Assembly (NCBI GenBank): GCA_965112735.1
Contig: OZ218950.1
Coordinates: 3,782,001-3,846,000, forward strand
Direction: 5' to 3'
From: Phaeosaccion multiseriatum
Lineage: Eukaryota; Ochrophyta, other classes
Length of the DNA stretch: 64,000 bases
Shown: positions 58,427 through 64,000 of the stretch, one piece after another
How the letters are laid out: every line of letters starts with the position of its first letter
Position numbering within the stretch: position 1 is the first letter of the stretch
Notes under the pieces: generated by a model
What the model was told of the DNA's origin: nothing
Seen by the model: the letters and a program-made list of their open reading frames with translations, nothing else
The model's database searches: none
Position numbers and translations under genes: made by a program

Positions 58427-61400
58427 CTACTTGGCGCGCAGCTCCTCCGGCAGAAGATTGTGGTGGTACAGCTCAATGTTCCAGAGGTAGTTCGAAGTGC
58501 CAAGGTGCTTGGCCATGATCTGCACGGGGTGGTGGTTGAGGTAGCGGCCGAGGTCCACTCTCCGGAAGCCCAGGTCCATCTGCAGAGGCACCAGGTCCAG
58601 CAGATGCTGGTAAAACTCCATCGTGTACACCTGTGGAACGGGGGGTCGGAAGGGGAAGGGAAGGGGAAGGGGTGGGCACCGACAGGGCAGAGGAGCAAAG
58701 GGCGAGGAGCAAGGAGCAGGGAGGACGAGGGCCTGGTGAGTGGCATGAAGGAAATCGAGGATAGAGAGAAGGGCTATTGTGACGATGCAAGGAGGCTACG
58801 AGGAGAGGAGTGGACGGGAGGAGGAAGAGGAGAGTCTACACGCCCAGCAGAGTCTACATCGGACACAAAGAGCCAGGTGGGGGGGATCGGAAGCTGAACA
58901 CGCTGCACGCTCACACGCACGCACCTTTCCCGGCTCGAAGGCGTATCCCGGCAGGTTCTTGGTGCTGGAAAAGAAGCTCTTCCTCGCGGCTGATGTGCGC
59001 TTCTTGTCCCCGCGGAACTCCGGCCCCAGCAGCTGCGTCTCCTCCACCTGCTCCTCTGCCGGCCTGATTTCGTTGCCAGCCTGATTGGTTTGGTTTCGTG
59101 TCGTTTCGTGGCCACCGACCACATGAGGGAGACGGTGGGGGGAGGGGGTGGTCAGGCAAAGTCGGACAAAAAGAAAACAAGCAACTTCCCACGAGGCATG
59201 AACATAGCATCATGGCAATATGCCATTGAATGAGCCCCCGCACGACGTGTACGAGCGAGCGACCCAAGCGAGTCCCTCACTCACCTCTTCTACCCGCAGA
59301 ACCTGCGCCGTTGCGGCAAGAGGGGACATGAAGTATGGCTGCGAGCCTCCAAGCTCCACCTGAGCGACGGACGGGTTGGGGGGTTGGGGGTGCAGGGAAG
59401 ACGGAAGGTCAGAAGACAGGAGGGGGAGGTCCGCCCGGAGGGGCACATGGGACGCAGGCAGGGACGAGCGCGCGCGGGGGGGAGGGGGGGGCAGGGGGGG
59501 GATGCCTGCCCTCTGTCCTCTTGTTTGCCCTCTTGCTTGTGCTCCTCCTCCTCCTCCTCCTCCTCCTTCTCCTCCTTCTCCTCCTCCTCCTCCTGCTCCT
59601 CCTCCTCCTCCTCCTTCTCCATCTCCACCTCCTGCTCCTCCTCCTCCTCCTCCTTCTCCATCTCCACCTCCTTCTCCTCACCTTCAGCCCGGGAGAGAGC
59701 GTCTTGACAAAGGCCAACACCCTGCGTACCAGCCACTTGGCCGGAAAGTTCGTGAAGGGCGCCACAAAAGCCTGTCCCGTGTACACTTGTTCGAAAGGAA
59801 TGGCCTTCTTGAAGGTCCCCTGCACCACGCACTGCATCCTCCGCTTACGCCCTTTGAAATACGCCTCCTGCGTGGTCGCGCCTAGGCCCACTCCCCCTCC
59901 TCCTCCTGCCGCCGCTGCCTCCCCGCTCTCCACTCCTCCTCCCTCTCCGCCCCCCACTCCTCCGGCTCCCAACCCCACCACCCGGACAATGACACGTCCC
60001 TTGAAGAGGTCGGTTTCGAATTCGAACGGCTCGTCGACATTGTTGATGATAATTACATCCTTCCGCACTCCACCTCTCCCACCACGAGCCGTCACCGCCT
60101 CTGCTTCGACAGGCACCTGAGACTGCTCCAGCGGGCTGAGGCGAGCGAGGAGGGGCCATTGCGGCCACTCTTGGGGCGGAGGAAGCGTGCCGAGTAAGAC
60201 TTGTCGAAGCTGACGCTGTTCGGACTGTTCCGACTCTTTCTCTTCTTCCCACAAGGCCTTTCTCTGTCCTTCCGCCACCGCCGCCGCTCGCCCTGCTGCT
60301 TCCCCAGCGTACAGCACAGAGCTCACATCAGACATGCCATCCTCCTCTCCAGCGCCTGAGGCTGCATCCTCCTCCTGGTATTCGTCGTCGCTGTCGTACC
60401 CACTCTCCCCAGTGCTGGACACGACAGTCACGTCGTCCTGCACCTGCCCAGCGCGGGGTGCACTTCTCGCCCTCGCCGGCCTCTTTGACTGTTGCGCTGC
60501 TGCTGATGCGCCCGCCTCTGTCGACCAAAGAAGAAGGTACCATGCGAGAGAGGTTAGACTCACGACGGCGACAGCGGCAGCGGCGTGAAGCCACGCGGTC
60601 CATGTCGACCGAAGAAGAAGAGGGTGGTCAGGCGCGCAGCTTCCGCTCTCGCTCTCGCCCTCTGCAGGCCCCGAGCGAAAGAAGGTGGTGGAGGAGGAAA
60701 AGGGAGAAACGCCGTCCCAGCCGAAGCCGAGGAGGCAAAGCGCAAAGCCCGCGTAGGCGGAAACTGCCAGGTGAAGCCCGGCAGAAAGCCACCACAACCT
60801 GCCCCTGCCCGTACCTCTGACAGGAGCGGCCTCGGAACGCCTTCGAGACTGCCGCTGCTGCAGTTCGAGTTGGAGCTCTGTGTTCGCTGTCCGGAGGCTC
60901 TCAGTCTCTGCCTGCGCCTATTCACACGCCCCCCCCCCCAACCCAACGAGGAGCAGCATCAGTAACAGGTTCGTCACGAAATAGAACAGCAAAGGTGTGT
61001 GTGTATGTTTTACAGACAGGTAGCGCTTGCGCTTCGCACAGTCACTTCGCGTCATCTCAATCCCTCCCAACGCTCACCCTTCTCCAAGCCCTCAAGTCCC
61101 CAAGCTCTCAGCAACCTCCCCCCCCTCTCACCTTCAAGAGGTCGCTTTGCAGTGACAGTCGAGCGCGCCCCTCCTCCGTTGTCGACGGGGAAGGAGAGGA
61201 CAAGCTGCTGCTGTTGCCACTACTACCGCTACCACTGCTGCTGCGCATGATGCCACTCTTGCTACTGGCATTTGGCGCAAGGGGGGGTACAGTAGGGGCA
61301 GCACTAGCAGTGAACGGTGCACTTGCTCCAGCCAAGCTGCTTGCGCTGTCGGGGATGGTGTTGTCGAGGGGGTTGCTGGCGTCGCTGACGCCTCTACTGC

Positions 61401-63250
61401 CGCTTCCGTCGCTGCCGAGGAGGGACGCAAACCTTCACAAAGTCGAGGGGGGGGGGCGCCCATAGAGGTCGCGTAGGTTAGCCTAGCAGTCACACCAATA
61501 CCATTCTTGCGGGCGATCTAAACACATTTCTTCATCAAGTGGAGCAAACCTGACGGCCGTGAAGGAAGCTTTGGGTCATACTTTTTCCATGTTAACGCCA
61601 ATCATGAAAAGAGAGCATTACAGATACAGATACACACACACACTCCTACCTGTAGAAAAGCCTCCTGTTCTCGAGCTCTTCGTAGTCGTAGGCCACGTGG
61701 TACACAAGTCCTCGAGTAACGAGAGCCCTGCCCAGGGTTTGGGCGTCTTCGAGAGACAAAGTCGAGCTGTTGCTACTGCATCCTGACCCAGCCCTCCTCC
61801 TCCCCCCCTCCCCTTCTCCTCGCTTCCCAGAGGTTGCCTCCCACTGTTTGCAGCCGCCACCTCCCTCGCTCTGCAGCCACGAGATTGCATCCTCACCAAG
61901 GAAGCAGTCACTGTATGTCTGTGGGAAGGAGGCGCATACGAGAGAGGCGGGACTGCAAACAATCAACAGAAGAGGATCCCTCTGTTCCAAGCAGGGCTTA
62001 ATCCTACACGCTTCTTGCAGAGCCGCAGTGTAGCGCCCCCACCCTCTCTAATCAAAGAATCAAATGGCACCCCAGACGGACCTTCAGATGGTAAACCCTG
62101 TCTCTCAAGTCGAGCTCCATTCGCATGCGCCTCACCAGGCGTGTCATCTCCTCCTCCTCTTCAGCGGTACGGTAGCTCTCCTCTCCTGATGAGCACGCAT
62201 GCATGGCGACAAGAGCAACAGCAACAGCAACAGCGAATAATAGTGAAAAAAGCGCCAGCACTCGACCACACAAGCATCATCACCCCACAAGGAGAAGACG
62301 ACAAGAAGGGGGGTGCTGAGAGGAGGAGTGTGCACGCTCAGAGAGATAAAGGCAGACTATGACACTCCCCCGAGACACAGACTCAAGCGGCACGTCCGGG
62401 CTTCTTGGTGAGAGCCTGGCCCTGGGTGCATGTGTGGACTTGACTACTCACCGAATTTGATGGCAGCAGCGATGTCATGCTGCCAGGCCTCCTTCTCGTC
62501 TTGGCCACTTGCTGCCAATATCCACTCTTCTGCTACCCCTGCGTTGAACACGACGAAGCTTGAACAGAGACGGCGCGTGTGTGTGGGCGGGGAAAGGGAG
62601 AGACAGAGGCGGCGGGTGAGGAGGACATTTCAAACATGGCGCCCTCCTGCGAAAGCCCTTTCGCCGATGCTTGATTCACGAGTGAATTGGGTAAGTACTG
62701 TTTTGACTGTGCAGCGAAAAACATCCTTACCCGAGTGGTAGAGCCTCGACTATTCCCTTTGTAGATTCGTTTTGGTTTGTGCTCGTTGTGCTGAGCGAGG
62801 CCCCGCGAAGGTTGATCTCATTCGCACTCCCATTTGTCCCGAACACTTGAACATTCCTCTGCGGCAATACAGAAGCAGCAAGATCAGCTGAGCGAGTGCG
62901 GCAATGGAAGGGCGACTTGGAAAAGCATGCACAAGGGGAAGGGGATGGGGCACCTCCACCGGATACGAGCTATACCTTGTAGCGGAGAAAGTGCCCGGCT
63001 AAGTACATCTTCTTGTCAGTCCATTGGCGCTGGTGAGGGTCGTAAAGGCGGAGAGTTCCTGCAGAAGAGGGCAGAGTGACGGGAAAGAATGATGAGGGGG
63101 GTGAGAGGAGAGGGGATCCGGTGGGGGCGTACCTTTTCTTATCAGTGCCCTCGCTCTCTTTTCTTCACCCCCCCCTGCACGGCCTCGTCTTAGTCCCCTG
63201 CTAAACCCCTCTTTCCATGCCTCATCACCCCCGGAGATTTTCCTCCTCAT
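58427..63250 (-). CDS. PH-DEP-transmembrane-DUF1769 multidomain protein (11 exons)
   Basis: Exons (minus strand): 63133-63250, 62976-63058, 62731-62858, 62452-62558, 62082-62185, 61650-61918, 61132-61432, 59682-60917, 59285-59359, 58925-59080, 58427-58630. All junctions keep frame; 926 aa. An N-terminal PH domain starts KGTLRLYDPHQRQWTDKKMY and ends EEWILAASGQDEKEAWQHDI. A DEP domain follows (LRDRVYHLKTYSDCFLGEDA...ISWL, then YHVAYDYEELENRRLFYRF). Next come a Ser-rich linker, a short coiled coil (TESLRTANTELQLELQQRQS) and two hydrophobic helices (WWLSAGLHLAVSAYAGFALC and TAWLHAAAAVAVVSLTSLAW). The C-terminal part resembles DUF1769 (AYFKGRKRRMQCVVQGTFKK, FPAKWLVRRVLAFVKTLSPG, YFMSPLAATAQVLRV, then GYAFEPGKVYTMEFYQHLLD). 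PH and DEP domains bind phosphoinositides and membranes or receptors, so a membrane lipid or signalling role is inferred. The intron 59360-59681 begins at GTGAGG and runs into a GGA array. Confidence 0.8.
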
Positions 63251-63351
63251 CCTATAACTCTCGATTGATTTTTGCCGATGGATGGTTCTTCTTGCCGTGT
63301 TGCTTCTCCAGACTCACAGCGCGGCGACGCCTTGCGATGCCACAAAAAAAA
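63251..63351. promoter_or_regulatory. Short divergent promoter region
   Basis: Only about 100 bp separate the two divergent start codons (63250 minus, 63352 plus), including an A8 run just before the + strand ATG. A shared bidirectional promoter is implied. Confidence 0.5.
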
Positions 63352-63673
63352 ATGCCACTTCAGCATAATATTAGCCGCATGCTTCGCCCCGTCCTCTCTC
63401 CCGCGCTGCTCCGCAATCTGCGGGCAAGAGATGGGAGTCAGGCTTGTGGTGGAGGGCTCATGAGGCTGCTTCTGCATCAGCTTCAAGGCAGCACGAGACC
63501 CTACCAGACTGAAGCCAGAGGCCAACAATTTCTTCCCGAGGCCTACAGTGTCGCCAGCACGTTGCCTCTCCGAGGCGTGATCTTCGATGTAGAACTGGTT
63601 TCCAGAATGGGTGGGCAGGGGAGCCAGAGCAGCAGCAGCAGTAGCAACGAGGGTGGTGGTGGTGGCGGAGGAG

Positions 63674-63737
<64 letters not shown>

Positions 63738-64000
63738 GAGCAGTAGTAGTAGCGGGTGTTCTCCGACGCCGACTTCCGACCCCCTGGCCTTCGTCAGGGA
63801 CATCAAACAGGTAATGGGCAAGGCGAAGGAGGCGTCGGGCAAGGCCAATCACTTTGGACTTTCCTATGAACCTTTACTGGAAGAGCAAGAGGTCAAGGGC
63901 GGAGCTTTGGAGGCGGCTTTATGCTCCCAAGCCCTGGGAGAGCTTCTAAAGGACGGCACGGCGAAGAGACAGGAAGGAGGGAAAACAGAAGCTGCAGCAG
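63352..64000 (+). CDS. Protein with mitochondrial-type presequence, 3' incomplete
   Basis: This frame is open from an ATG at 63352 to the window end (216 codons, no stop), so only the 5' part is seen. The N-terminus MPLQHNISRMLRPVLSPALL followed by RNLRARDG is Arg-rich without acidic residues, like a mitochondrial presequence; the Met at 63379 is an alternative start. Then LPLRGVIFDVELVSRMG, a Gly run and a ~20-Ser run coded by (AGT)n at 63676-63740, and a Lys/Glu-rich helical segment (DIKQVMGKAKEASGKANHFG). LRGVIFDVE recalls the first HAD phosphatase motif, but the second Asp and the following Gly-Thr are missing. No family assigned. Confidence 0.55.

Noticed and set aside
63611-63814. Val-rich frame and the opposite-strand Thr/Leu-rich frames
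   Set aside because: All are alternative frames of the (AGT)n tract inside the partial + strand gene.
63400-64000. HAD-type phosphatase call for the partial gene at the right edge
   Set aside because: Only VIFDVE is present; the DxDGT signature is not, and the rest is truncated.

Overview
This is nuclear DNA from a eukaryotic alga. Nearly every gene has spliceosomal introns (mostly GT-AG, one GC-AG) and many low-complexity tracts. Two proteins, the siroheme-pathway methyltransferase at 53367-54636 and the lipocalin-like protein at 49030-51081, begin with a hydrophobic signal peptide whose predicted cleavage site is followed by Phe. That is the bipartite targeting signal of plastids surrounded by ER-derived membranes. 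Together with the high GC content and compact genes this points to a photosynthetic stramenopile. A eustigmatophyte such as Nannochloropsis is my best guess, but the sequence alone does not prove it.

Left part (1-15.1 kb): a 7-exon LRR/IQ-motif gene (-), an ankyrin-repeat protein with a signal peptide (+), glutamate synthase small subunit (-) and a secreted or membrane-anchored C69 dipeptidase (+). The dipeptidase has a 23-nt micro-exon and a GC-AG intron. Middle part (15.1-39.7 kb): the accessory zone. It holds a tRNA-Leu(UAA)-like locus with two T-arms, a decayed pogo-type DDE transposase with HTH_psq, very long GGGA arrays, and several small fold-back elements. It also holds a large 10-exon gene for a USP-type deubiquitinase fused to an unrecognised C-terminal half (-), a 1.7-kb segment with inverted ends, and two large diverged duplications linking 21-23.5 kb with 35.7-38.6 kb. 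Right part (40-64 kb): a gene-dense housekeeping block. It contains CDC73 (-), NDUFA12 (-), a 66-aa two-exon gene (-), RNA 3'-phosphate cyclase (+), a plastid DUF3598-like protein (-), RPL31 (-), a SUMT-type methyltransferase (+), an N-myristoylated kinase (-), an 11-exon PH-DEP-transmembrane-DUF1769 gene (-) and the 5' part of a gene with a mitochondrial-type presequence (+).

The most interesting signal is a set of non-autonomous fold-back elements at 15571-15796, 20781-20891, 58246-58343, plus partial copies at 20083-20165, 20750-20780 and 51203-51272. They differ in most of their sequence but share one design. Each has perfect 19-22 bp terminal inverted repeats starting TC(G/A)(G/A)CCC, then a duplicated 7-8-mer, then a near-identical palindromic core GGCCGGCGCCAGCCGGCC. 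Two of them are flanked by 6-bp direct repeats (CTCCCG; CCAACA), as expected for target-site duplications.

Gene models were built by hand from splice sites and reading-frame continuity. Every multi-exon model listed as CDS keeps frame across all junctions except the deubiquitinase, which has one frame break inside a GGA/poly-C tract.
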